Positions 1-5,905 are shown, numbered from the stretch's first letter. The stretch is DNA of 12,422 nt from Baffinella frigidus (GCA_026770585.1 MU646708.1:274375-286796); one strand, 5' to 3'. Notes: generated by a model not told the origin, from the letters alone. Program-made: numbers and translations.

Positions 1-55
1 AACCCTAAACCCCACACCCCACACCCCAAACCCCAAACCCCAAACTCGAACCCAG
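1..55 (+). repeat. Degenerate telomere-like C-rich repeats, probably the 3' end of an intron
   Basis: Loose copies of CCCTAAA, CCCACA and CCCCAAA run up to a CCCAG that immediately precedes a GC-rich open coding block. I read this as the end of an intron whose pyrimidine-rich tract is made of telomere-like heptamers. The repeat type is seen directly; the intron assignment is inference from the coding block that follows. Confidence 0.6.
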
Positions 56-217
56 GAGGAGGACGACGAAGAGGAGGAGGGGGGGGGGGGGTCAAGCAGC
101 AAGCCCCCAGGCGGCGCGAGTTCCGCGGACAAAAAGGGGGGTGCGGGTGGCGCGGGGTCAGGGGTCAAGTTTGACCCCAAGTTCGATGTAGCGGCCGAGC
201 GCCCGAAAGCTGTAAAG
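56..217 (+). CDS. Internal exon of an unidentified acidic, Gly/Ser-rich protein (exon A)
   Basis: Opens directly after a CCCAG acceptor-like site and reads without stops as acidic residues (EEDDEEEE), a Gly/Ser/Ala/Lys linker (GGGGSSSKPPGGASSADKKG), then VKFDPKFDVAAERPKA. The base composition is strongly GC-rich up to about 211-217 and drops sharply afterwards, which fits an exon edge. Two donors are possible, GCT|GTAAAG after 211 and AAG|GTCCTA after 217; both leave phase 0, so the choice changes only two residues (VK). The frame itself stays open to a TGA at 263-265, but that part is AT-rich and unlike the exon. The next two coding blocks are also phase 0 and similarly acidic. The composition resembles the disordered C-terminal tails of nuclear proteins such as histone chaperones, but I recognise no family. 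The upstream part of the gene lies outside the window. Splice sites are inferred. Confidence 0.55.
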
Positions 218-633
218 GTCCTAACCATAAACTTATCCGGGGAAACCTATTTTTCTTTCATTTGATGTCAATGGAAATTACTACACAAAAGCTGTTAAGG
301 TCACCCTGAACCCTGAACCTGGATATCCTGAACCCTAAACACTCAACACTCAACACTCAACACTAAACCCTAAACCCTAAACCATAAACCATAAACCATA
401 AACCATAAACCATAAACCACAAACCACAAACCATAAACCATTAACCATAAACCCTAAACCCTAAACCCAAAACACTAAACCCTAAACCCTAAACCCTAAA
501 CCCTAAACCCTAAACCCTAAACCCTAAACCATAAACCCTAAACCCCAAACCCTAAACCCTAAACCCTAAACCCCAACTAAACCCTAAACCCTAAATCCTA
601 CACCCTAAACCCTCAACCGCAAATCCCATCCAG
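218..633 (+). other. Putative intron 1 carrying telomere-like repeats
   Basis: Begins GT at either 212 or 218 and ends in CATCCAG at 633. The first 85 bases are ordinary AT-richer sequence containing ATTACTACACA; the remainder from about 304 is telomere-like repeat. No coding potential is seen. Confidence 0.5.
304..625 (+). repeat. Interstitial telomere-like CCCTAAA array
   Basis: Dozens of CCCTAAA heptamers with variants CCATAAA, CCACAAA, CACTCAA and CCCCAAA. Perfect runs sit near 478-528. The C-rich strand is on the plus strand, so a telomere of this type would lie to the left. The degeneracy and the coding blocks on both sides argue for an interstitial array, not a chromosome end. Confidence 0.9.
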
Positions 634-675
634 GAGGAGGACAAGGAGGGCGACACGGCGTCCGAGGATGACGAG
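634..675 (+). CDS. Small internal exon of the same acidic protein (exon B)
   Basis: Fourteen codons, EEDKEGDTASEDDE, between ATCCAG and a GAG|GTACCC donor-like site. It is GC-rich between AT-rich repeats and is phase 0 at both ends. Its first bases (CAGGAGGAGGAC) are identical to the start of exon A, so it could be a duplicated acceptor and exon start or a chance match in acidic codons. Too short to be convincing alone; support comes from its match in composition and phase to exons A and C. Confidence 0.45.
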
Positions 676-687
676 GTACCCACTCAT

Positions 688-725
688 GTCAGCACAGGGA
701 CGTGTTGTCAGCACAGGGACGTGTT
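688..725. repeat. Tandem repeat, 19 bp x 2
   Basis: GTCAGCACAGGGACGTGTT occurs twice back to back inside putative intron 2, directly before the 22-bp repeat array. Confidence 0.85.
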
Positions 726-730
726 CGTCA

Positions 731-810
731 TTTTACTACACGAATTGGTCAATTTTACTACACGAATTGGTCAATTTTGCTACACGAATTGGTCAATTTT
801 ACTGCACGTC
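731..810. repeat. Tandem repeat, 22 bp x about 3.6
   Basis: Units starting TTTTACTACACGAATTGG at 731, 753, 775 and 797, with single-base differences (TTTTGCTAC in the third, TTTTACTGC in the partial fourth). It contains the TTTACTACACG motif that recurs upstream of the gene at 5492. Confidence 0.9.
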
Positions 811-865
811 GCCCGACGCAACTACTTTAGACGTGACCGGGAGCAATCAGAAGTTGACACCCTTG

Positions 866-891
866 CAGGATCCTCAGATCTGAGGATCCTG
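866..891. repeat. Perfect 26-bp palindrome
   Basis: Self-complementary over 26 bases without a loop, centred on AGATCT and flanked on each side by GGATCCT-type arms. It lies in putative intron 2; no function is assigned. Confidence 0.85.
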
Positions 892-1011
892 AAAGTGGAT
901 AAGTTGACAGATCCTGAGGATTCCGTCAAAAGTTGACGGGGTTGACTTTTGCGATTGCCTCCGCTCAGGTCTAGCGTAGAGTGTCCGTAGGGCGAATATT
1001 CACCCTAACTC

Positions 1012-1193
1012 GCCCTAGGTAGGTCCTAGGGCCCTACCGTAGGGCGTATGCGCCTACTGGGCACTTAAGGGATAAACCCCTTCCGTGCCCACTAGGCTCA
1101 TACACCCTAGGACCTGCCTACTGGGCACTGAAGGGGTTTATACCCAGGACCTCGTTAGGGCCAATTTTGACCCCATGGGCACTTGAAGGATAA
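1012..1193. mobile_element. Composite of HPE-2-type hairpin elements
   Basis: Three joined pieces. Positions 1012-1073 match the right half of HPE-2, ending GGGCACTTAAGGGAT. Positions 1073-1140 form their own inverted repeat with 11-bp ends (TAAACCCCTTC against GAAGGGGTTTA), GTGCCCA/TGGGCAC subterminal arms and an HPE-2-like core. Positions 1152-1193 repeat the right end again (GGGCACTTGAAGGAT). This looks like nested insertion or slippage among related elements. Confidence 0.7.
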
Positions 1194-1194
1194 A

Positions 1195-1713
1195 CCCGAA
1201 ACCCGGAGCCCGAAACCCGGAACCCGGAACCCGGAACCCGGAACCCCAAACCCGCAACCCGAAAACCTGAACCCGGAACCCGAAGCCCGAAGCCCGAAAC
1301 CCGAAACCCGAAGCCCGGAACCCGAAACCCGAAAACCTGAACCCGAAACCCGAAACCCGAAGCGCGAAACCTGAAACCCGAAATTGGGAACTCGAAACCC
1401 GGAACCCGGAACCCGGAACCCGGAACCCGGAACCCGAAACCCGAAGCCAGGAACCCGAAACCCGAAGCCCGGAACCCGAAACCCGAAAACCTGAACCCGA
1501 AACCCGAAACCCGAAGCGCGAAATCTGAAACCCGAAATTGGGAACTCGAAACCCGGAACCCGGAATTGGGAACCCGGAACCCGGAACCCGGAACCCGGAA
1601 CCCGAAACCCGAAGCCAGGAACCCGAAACCCGAAGCCCGGAACCCGAAACCCGAAGCCCGAAACCCGAAACCCGGAACCCGAAACCCGAAAACCTGAAAC
1701 AAGAAACCCGAAA
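1195..1713 (+). repeat. Variant telomere-like heptamer array (CCCGAAA/CCCGGAA) with higher-order structure
   Basis: A long array of 7-bp units AACCCGA and AACCCGG, with insertions such as AAACCTG and ATTGGGAACTCG. It is distinct from the CCCTAAA arrays by a T-to-G change. A block containing AGCGCGAAA at 1361 recurs at 1515, a 154-bp offset (22 heptamers), so the array has a higher-order period. Heptamers are read in every frame as RNPEPGTRNPEPE-type peptides, which are not evidence of a protein. Confidence 0.9.
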
Positions 1714-1717
1714 ACAG

Positions 1718-1765
1718 GTAGAAGAGGGGGGGCCAGCGGTCAAGAAGCAGAAGACCGAAGAGTAA
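1718..1765 (+). CDS. Terminal exon with stop codon, Lys-rich C-terminus (exon C)
   Basis: After an AAACAG acceptor-like site the frame gives VEEGGPAVKKQKTEE and a TAA stop. The composition differs completely from the heptamer array upstream and the GA run downstream. VKKQK resembles a short basic nuclear-localisation patch, consistent with a nuclear protein that also has the acidic stretches of exons A and B. Phase 0 matches exon B. TGTAAA follows the stop by one base. The frame is also open back into the heptamer array, as any 7-bp array without stops would be, so the exact 5' edge is inferred. Confidence 0.5.
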   Translation, partial: VEEGGPAVKKQKTEE

Positions 1766-1766
1766 A

Positions 1767-1772
1767 TGTAAA
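1767..1772 (+). terminator. TGTAAA, possible polyadenylation signal
   Basis: Lies one base after the TAA stop of exon C. The same TGTAAA, extended to TGTAAATAAA, follows the gene at 5492-5905 and the 3' ends of the RetF repeats, which suggests it is used as a 3'-end signal in this genome. UGUAA signals are known from green algae; use here is inference. Confidence 0.4.
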
Positions 1773-1773
1773 C

Positions 1774-1821
<48 letters not shown>

Positions 1822-1870
1822 CGAGAGAGAAAGAGAGAGAGAGAGAGCGAGCGGGCGAGAGAGAGAGAGA

Positions 1871-1912
<42 letters not shown>

Positions 1913-1913
1913 A

Positions 1914-1958
<45 letters not shown>
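1773..1958. repeat. GA/CT microsatellite
   Basis: About 185 bases of nearly pure GAGAGA with occasional GCGA, GGGA and AAAGA interruptions. The long Ser-Leu peptides readable on the minus strand are products of this repeat. Confidence 0.97.
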
Positions 1959-1959
<1 letters not shown>

Positions 1960-1960
1960 G

Positions 1961-2176
1961 AGTGGTAGGATCGGGAAGCGCATCCGTAGATTGTTCCCAT
2001 CTCCTCATGGTGCTACAGGGGCACCTCGCTCATAAGAAACCGCCCCCCCCCCCCTAGGACCTCCATAGGGCCCTAGGCATAGGCCTACTGTAGGGTCCTA
2101 GGGGGGCGATGTTTCTTATAAGCGAGGTACCCCTGTAAGCACCGAGGTGGGCGTGATGTGCCATGTGAGTGTAATA
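1961..2176 (+). mobile_element. RetF retroposon-like repeat, interrupted by an HPE-1 copy
   Basis: Two pieces, 1961-2013 and 2138-2176, match in order the RetF copy read on the minus strand at 6845-6950 (for example GCATCCGTAGATT, then GAGGTGGG, then GTGAGTGTAA). The HPE-1 element 2014-2137 sits between them. The 3' end runs into an (AAAGCACC)n tail. The 5' ends of the copies differ while the 3' ends agree, as in 5'-truncated retroposons. No coding capacity is seen. Confidence 0.65.
2014..2137. mobile_element. HPE-1 hairpin element, full length, inside RetF
   Basis: Begins TACAGGGGCACCTCGCTC and ends CCCCTGTA, with long inverted arms including AAGAAACCGCCCCC. The right arm is more diverged (GCGATGTTTCTTATAAGC). 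The core holds TAGGGCCCTAGGCATAGGCC. It splits a RetF copy, so it inserted later. Confidence 0.9.
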
Positions 2177-2263
2177 CAAAGCACCAAAGCACCAAAGCAC
2201 CAAAGCACCAAAGCACCAAAGCACCAAAGCACCAGAGCACCAAAGTAATCAGTAATCAGTAAG
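2177..2263 (+). repeat. (AAAGCACC)n tail followed by (CAGTAAT)n
   Basis: About eight copies of the octamer AAAGCACC follow GTGAGTGTAATAC, then AGTAATCAGTAATCAGTAA. The octamer is the tail of the other RetF copies too. The AATCAGT heptamer is the tail of the SINE-like unit at 6469-6750, so two tails appear to meet here. Confidence 0.85.
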
Positions 2264-2782
2264 CAGGCGTCGATTTAGTCCCAGCGCAGGATTGATTTGA
2301 TTACTCAAGGTGTCCATCTAACAAATCCCTGGTACAAAACCAGTGGTATTTCAAACCCCTGAAGTGTGAAATGGCTCCCAACGCCAACCCAAATCTGAAA
2401 TAAAACCAAAGGGGGGGCTCCGGCTTCGTGTGCCGTCACGAGATGAATGAAGCTTTGTGTGAGAGGCATTACTGATCTACTGCTACTGACACGGCCGCCA
2501 TGCACATGTAGCCGCTTTCTTGTAGACGAGGTACATGTACCGAGAGAACGCTGCCGCGCCGCACGACGGCCGTGCGGCAAGGTCCCGATCCGATTTCCGA
2601 GGGACCCCCAAAAGCGAGGGGGCCCGGACAAGAATATTTGTCAACTTATGACGATCGGGCTACTGCCCAATCCTTAGGTCAACTCATGACAATCGGGTAA
2701 AGGACTGCCCAGTCGGGTACCAACTCCGGATCCTTTTGAGAAATGTATCAACAGTGCCAGACCGACCAAAACCTCCTTAGGT
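2264..2782. other. Intergenic stretch, no supported gene
   Basis: I see no convincing coding sequence; the longest open frames are short and lack codon bias. It contains a 31-bp segment (2504-2534) repeated at 2910-2940, a hairpin at 2558-2578 with 8-bp GCCGCACG arms, and an imperfect duplication starting GTCAACTTATGACGATCGGG (2640) and GTCAACTCATGACAATCGGG (2678). Confidence 0.6.
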
Positions 2783-2910
2783 TACAGGGGTACACCTGTA
2801 CCTCGCTCATAAGAAACCGCCAACCCCCTAGACCCACCGGAGGGCCTTAGGCATAGGCCTACTGTAGGGTCCTGGGGGGGGCGGTTTCTTATGAGCGAGG
2901 TACCCCTGTA
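2783..2910. mobile_element. HPE-1 hairpin element with a small insert in its left end
   Basis: TACAGGGGTA is followed by CACCTGTA and only then CCTCGCTCATAAG, so eight bases interrupt the otherwise conserved terminus. The right arm GGCGGTTTCTTATGAGCG...CCCCTGTA is intact. TACATGTA overlaps the right boundary (2909-2916). Confidence 0.9.
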
Positions 2911-2957
2911 CATGTAGCCGCTTTCTTGCAGACGGGGTACCTTGTAGGGTTTGCGAA

Positions 2958-3000
2958 AGCGGGTTTAGGTTCGAGGGTTTAGGGTTGAGGGTTTAGGGTT
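2958..3000 (-). repeat. Short TTTAGGG telomere-like tract
   Basis: Three to four TTTAGGG/GGTTGAG units with the G-rich strand on plus, opposite to the larger arrays at 304-625 and 9429-10199. Four GGG runs at close spacing could form a G-quadruplex. Confidence 0.8.
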
Positions 3001-3048
3001 GCACCCCTCACCGAGGCGGTGTTACTCGAAAATAGGGCCCATAACGGC

Positions 3049-3169
3049 TACAGGGGTACCTCGCTCATAAGAAACTGCCCCCCCCCTCGGACCACCATAA
3101 GGCCCTGGGCATAGGCCTACTGTAGAAACCTATGGGGGCGCGGTTTCTTGAGAGCGAGGTACCCCTGTA
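3049..3169. mobile_element. HPE-1 hairpin element, full length
   Basis: TACAGGGGTACCTCGCTC to GCGAGGTACCCCTGTA, flanked by TA. The core has diverged (GTAGAAACCTATGGGGGC), so the centre of the stem is imperfect. Confidence 0.93.
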
Positions 3170-3243
3170 CAGGAGGCCTATGTGTCGGGCCCTATGGTGG
3201 TCCTGGGGGGGTGGCGTTTTCTTATGAGCGAGGTACCCCTGTA
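3168..3243. mobile_element. HPE-1 deletion derivative, mostly right half
   Basis: Shares the terminal TA of the preceding copy, keeps TACAGG, then jumps to the core (GGCCTATGTGTCGGGCCC) and a complete right arm ending CCCCTGTA. The left arm is deleted. Confidence 0.8.
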
Positions 3244-3275
3244 CACTCACATCGCATCAGAACCTACCTCACCGT
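3241..3275 (-). mobile_element. RetF 3'-end fragment, minus strand, target of an HPE-1 insertion
   Basis: Read on the minus strand it gives GGTGAGGTAGG then GCGATGTGAGTGTA, matching the RetF 3' end just before TGTAAATAAAAG. The HPE-1 terminus begins at exactly that TA, so the element entered the TA of GTGTAAATA. Short and diverged. Confidence 0.5.
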
Positions 3276-3397
3276 GGAGAGATAGGACACAGTCTGTGTC
3301 TGAGCTCCGGCCGACCCATCTAGGTGTAGGATCCTACAGGGGGGAAACAAGGTTTACTAAATTGCTAAACACGACCGCTGTACGCCAGGTGGACAGT

Positions 3398-3454
3398 GAT
3401 TACTGATTACTGAATTTATTAAAGAGGGTTCGCCGTTATTGCCTAACCCGTGCC
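3398..3454 (-). mobile_element. 5'-truncated copy of the SINE-like repeat, minus strand
   Basis: This 57-bp segment is the reverse complement of 6694-6750 with one mismatch. It includes the ATTCAGTAATCAGTAATC tail and TTAGGCAATAACGGCG. Only the 3' end of the larger unit is present, as expected of a truncated retroposed copy. Confidence 0.8.
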
Positions 3455-3690
3455 ATTGCCAGACTATGATCGGTCCATTTTATACCCCGCTCAGTCTGTC
3501 TCCGAGGGATGCTCCCCGAAGATTGGCGCAGATGAAGTGAACAGGTGGGGCGAGACGTGAGGGCTCTACGAAGCTTCGTAGCAGCCCAGAACCACCCAAG
3601 GGTTACCTCGCTCGTAAGAAATCCGAGGCTCGTAACCCCCAAACCCTAGTACCCTACAAAGTTTGCCGTGCGAGGCTCGTACGAGCTCGT
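3455..3690. other. Unique stretch with an HPE-1 end fragment, no supported gene
   Basis: No convincing gene. At 3603-3620 TTACCTCGCTCGTAAGAA resembles an isolated HPE-1 left terminus, and GGGTTAC...GTAACCC forms a small hairpin around it. From 3662 the ACGAGCTCGTA palindromes begin. Confidence 0.5.
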
Positions 3691-3693
3691 ATC

Positions 3694-3858
3694 AGGATAT
3701 CAGAGGTCAGATCGAAACGGGGAAAGCTATGAAGCTTCGTAATTGGGTTTGGACCTGGCAGGATATCAAAGGTCAGATCGGTCCAAACCCAATGAGGTTT
3801 CACAATATGAGGGTTTCGGGCTTGAACCTGGGTTTCGCTTGGGGTCAAACCCAATTGG
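3694..3858. repeat. Direct and inverted repeats around GGGTTTGGACC
   Basis: AGGATATCAGAGGTCAGATC at 3694 recurs with one change at 3760. ATTGGGTTTGGACC (3742-3755) is the perfect inverse of 3780-3793, giving a 14-bp stem, and a third partial copy (GGTCAAACCCAATTGG) lies at 3843-3858. Confidence 0.8.
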
Positions 3859-3879
3859 AATGATTTCGTTTCCCGGTAC

Positions 3880-4075
3880 GAGTACGAAGCCTTCGTACGA
3901 GGCTCGTAATAATTGTACGAAGCTTCGTAGGATCCTACGAAGCTTCGTACGAGCTCGTACGAGCTCGTAGGAACTTCGTACCCGGTAGGTCCTAGGACCT
4001 TCGTACATGTGTACACATGTAGGATCCTACCGGTACGTACGAAGCCGTACGTAGCCTTCGTACGAATCATAGGCC
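3880..4075. repeat. Cluster of short perfect palindromes (CGTACGAAGCTTCG type)
   Basis: Almost every base belongs to a short palindrome: a 36-bp perfect palindrome at 3915-3950 built of GAAGCTTC, GGATCC and GAAGCTTC blocks, GAGCTCGTACGAGCTC just after it, an 18-bp palindrome at 4004-4021, and GTAGGATCCTAC at 4019-4030. No coding potential; apparent peptides here are made of the repeats. Confidence 0.85.
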
Positions 4076-4107
4076 CTTGAGGTCAAACCAAGGGATCTCA
4101 GTTCCCT

Positions 4108-4123
4108 ATCCCTTCAGTGGCCA
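4108..4123. mobile_element. Isolated HPE-2 left-terminus fragment
   Basis: ATCCCTTCAGTGGCCA matches the HPE-2 terminus with one change; no recognisable body follows. Confidence 0.5.
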
Positions 4124-4288
4124 GTACGAAGGGGTCTACCCTATTGGAACTCTTTTTTGACGTATTTGCGGCATGACCGAGGGCTCGTGGCCATGTCAAC
4201 CTTCAGGTCGTTTTGAAGGTCTCGTCCAGGGCTCGTAGTGCACTGGCGAAAAAAAATTGTACCTGGCATTTTTAGTCTTGAGTTTTAG

Positions 4289-4352
4289 GCCGCCGAAAAC
4301 CCGTTTTTTCGGCGGCAATTTTTCCCATTTTTTTCGGCGGCAATTTTTCCCA
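4289..4352. repeat. GC hairpin plus 24/25-bp tandem duplication
   Basis: GCCGCCGAAAA (4289-4299) pairs with TTTTCGGCGGC (4306-4316). A unit TTTTTTCGGCGGCAATTTTT followed by CCCA occurs at 4304 and again at 4328. Confidence 0.85.
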
Positions 4353-4359
4353 TTTCTTC

Positions 4360-4484
4360 GTAAGGCCTTAGGACGGTCCTAGGCTCATGCCCTAGGAACT
4401 TCGTACGAGCTCGTACCGTAGGGCCCTGGGACCTGTCTAGGACCTCTTGCGGGTCAATTTTGACCGGCTGGCCACTTAAGGAAT
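4360..4484. mobile_element. HPE-2 relic interrupted by a CGTACGAGCTCG palindrome
   Basis: Order of HPE-2 core pieces: GGCTCATGCCCTAGG, then AACTTCGTACGAGCTCGTA as an insert, then CCGTAGGGCCCTGGGACCTG, then GGTCAATTTTGACC and CTGGCCACTTAAGGAAT. The insert is the motif of the palindrome cluster near 3900-4000, which suggests that motif is itself mobile or expands by copying. Confidence 0.65.
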
Positions 4485-4485
4485 G

Positions 4486-4950
4486 GTCAAACCCCACGGG
4501 TTTCCCGACTTTCTCGTTGGGGTCATCACATGGAAGCTGTGGTTATCACATCCCCTTTCTCATCAAACCCATTCCGACCTCCACACAGCGGACGTCGAAG
4601 GGGTTTCTGAATAACCCTTAAGCGTCAAGACCTACGAACCTACGGTAGGCAACCCGTAGGGGCATAGGGGGGTTCACGGAGACTCGGCCCAAAATGGGCC
4701 GAAAATGGATCAAATCCCTTCGTACGAAGGCCCAGGGGGGACTTTTTGATCACATCAATTATCACATCCCCTTTCTCGAAGCCCTGTCACAAAACATGTC
4801 AAACCAAAGGGCGCCGCTTGGGTTTCTCTGTCATCATCAAAACAAAAAGAAACAAAAACTATCACCCCGGGAATTTCACCGGGGCGTAAAAGTACAACGT
4901 GAATTCAACGTGATGTTTTCGTGATCACGAGGCAAGGTCAATTTCCAAGG
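4486..4950. other. Intergenic stretch, no supported gene
   Basis: No convincing gene; the longest frame (76 codons from 4694) has no bias or context. A 19-bp sequence, TTATCACATCCCCTTTCTC, occurs at 4543 and again at 4759. GGCCCAAAATGGGCC is a short hairpin at 4686. Confidence 0.6.
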
Positions 4951-4951
4951 T

Positions 4952-5368
4952 CGTGTAGTAAAATGATGATCGTTCGAGTTTACAAAGTTGATTCTACCCG
5001 GGAAACACGCCAAAAGTGATGGGGCTTGGAGCTCTTTGTGGGCGGACACGTCCGGATTTTAAAAATCTTTACGAGACTCGTACACGAGCGCGAACGAGTG
5101 TGTGTTCACACTTATTGACACTTATTGACTTTAAGTGTTCACGAAAAAACAAACTTACATGTGACCTGGCGCGGTCCGCGTGATCAAAAGCAGATGAGAC
5201 AGCATCACGAAAACAGCAGGCACACGTGTAGTAAAGAGTCACGAGAAGGGTCAACCATGTGAACAATGTTCCTTTCGTACGATATCCACGTCCTCTTTAC
5301 TACACGGCAGGGTTCCTTGCCTTCGCAGGGTTCCTTGCCTTCGATCTGTACGTCATCTTTACTACACG
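4952..5368. promoter_or_regulatory. Four dispersed TTTACTACACG motifs upstream of the 137-aa gene
   Basis: CGTGTAGTAAA at 4952 and 5225 (minus orientation) and CTCTTTACTACACG at 5293 and TCTTTACTACACG at 5356 (plus). Copies 5225-5238 and 5293-5306 are a perfect 14-bp inverted pair. They lie 120-540 bp before the start codon at 5492. The same motif builds the 22-bp array at 731. It could be a regulatory element or a repeat fragment; the sequence alone cannot decide. Confidence 0.35.
5308..5343. repeat. Tandem repeat, 18 bp x 2
   Basis: CAGGGTTCCTTGCCTTCG twice in tandem, lying between two TTTACTACACG motifs. Confidence 0.9.
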
Positions 5369-5491
5369 ACAGGTCATCATCTGGACTCCGAGGGGTCAAG
5401 GGTCGTGTTTTTAGCCTCATTCGAAGGGACCCTCCTGAGTTATTGATCCTCCCCAACTCCTTGTACTCCAGACACGCACCTTACGCCCAAG

Positions 5492-5905
5492 ATGCAGCAG
5501 AATCAGATCGAGGAGACGCACCGCGTTGTCGACGGTTTCGCCGTGCCGAACCTTCCCACGCGCTCGTTCACCACCAAGCAAGCCCTCTGGGCGCCCGCCG
5601 TCGATCAAGCGCAGATGCACGGTCCCTCCGAGCCGGCCTCCGAGCCGGGCCACAGCAGCGTCGCAGAGCGGGAGCCTTTGAAGGCCTCCCTTCGCGATTA
5701 CGGCCCGCCGCGACGGGCCGGCAGTTCCCTTAGCACGGCCGCCACGGTGCAAGGAGACAGCGCAGTCGAGCAAGCGACGTGGGAGGAAGAGGCGTCGGAC
5801 GAAGACGAGGAGATGTGCGACGAGGACGACTGCGACTTCGCTGAGATTGCCTGCGCGTTGCTGTGCCCAGCCCGGACGGTTGAGGCGTGGCGGGACTGCT
5901 TGTAA
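5492..5905 (+). CDS. Small acidic Cys-containing protein of unknown function (137 aa)
   Basis: The best gene in the window. An in-frame TGA at 5444 precedes the first ATG (context CCCAAGATG), and the frame ends in TAA at 5903-5905. Third codon positions are overwhelmingly G or C, unlike the surrounding repeats. The N-terminal part (residues 1-45) is mixed and includes RSFTTKQALWAPAVDQAQ; residues 46-95 are Ser/Pro/Ala-rich and probably disordered; residues 98-115 form an acidic block (EEEASDEDEEMCDEDDCD); the last 22 residues (FAEIACALLCPARTVEAWRDCL) could form an amphipathic helix. Five cysteines lie at 109, 114, 121, 125 and 136, without a metal-site spacing I recognise. No signal peptide or membrane segment is seen. 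TGTAAATAAA follows 38 bases after the stop. No homolog is recognised, so no function is claimed. A 230-codon frame on the opposite strand is judged a shadow. Confidence 0.75.
   Translation: MQQNQIEETHRVVDGFAVPNLPTRSFTTKQALWAPAVDQAQMHGPSEPASEPGHSSVAEREPLKASLRDYGPPRRAGSSLSTAATVQGDSAVEQATWEEEASDEDEEMCDEDDCDFAEIACALLCPARTVEAWRDCL

Noticed and set aside
1-625. True chromosome end (telomere) at the left of the window
   Set aside because: The heptamers are degenerate and interrupted by a GC-rich coding-like block, and unique DNA follows. An interstitial array fits better.
980-1010. Dinoflagellate spliced-leader sequence in the window
   Set aside because: I looked for a CCGTAGCCATTTTGGCTC-like leader throughout and found none; CCGTAGGG matches belong to the hairpin-element cores.
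1118-2008. 296- and 281-codon open frames on the minus strand
   Set aside because: They are translations of the GA microsatellite (Ser-Leu runs) and of the CCCGAAA heptamer array (GFRVSGFGFR runs); neither has stops for trivial reasons.
2177-2245. CRISPR-like array
   Set aside because: The repeated octamer AAAGCACC has no spacers; it is a simple tandem tail.
2305-2631. 108-codon minus-strand frame
   Set aside because: No codon bias, no recognisable motif, and no 3' signal. It overlaps a plus-strand frame of equal weakness.
4600-4660. Another HPE-2 copy
   Set aside because: ATAACCCTTAAGCG and CCTACGGTAGG are suggestive, but no paired right terminus or inner palindrome is present.
4694-4924. 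76-codon plus-strand frame in the plain stretch
   Set aside because: Composition is ordinary, with no bias or flanking signals. Such a length is expected by chance.
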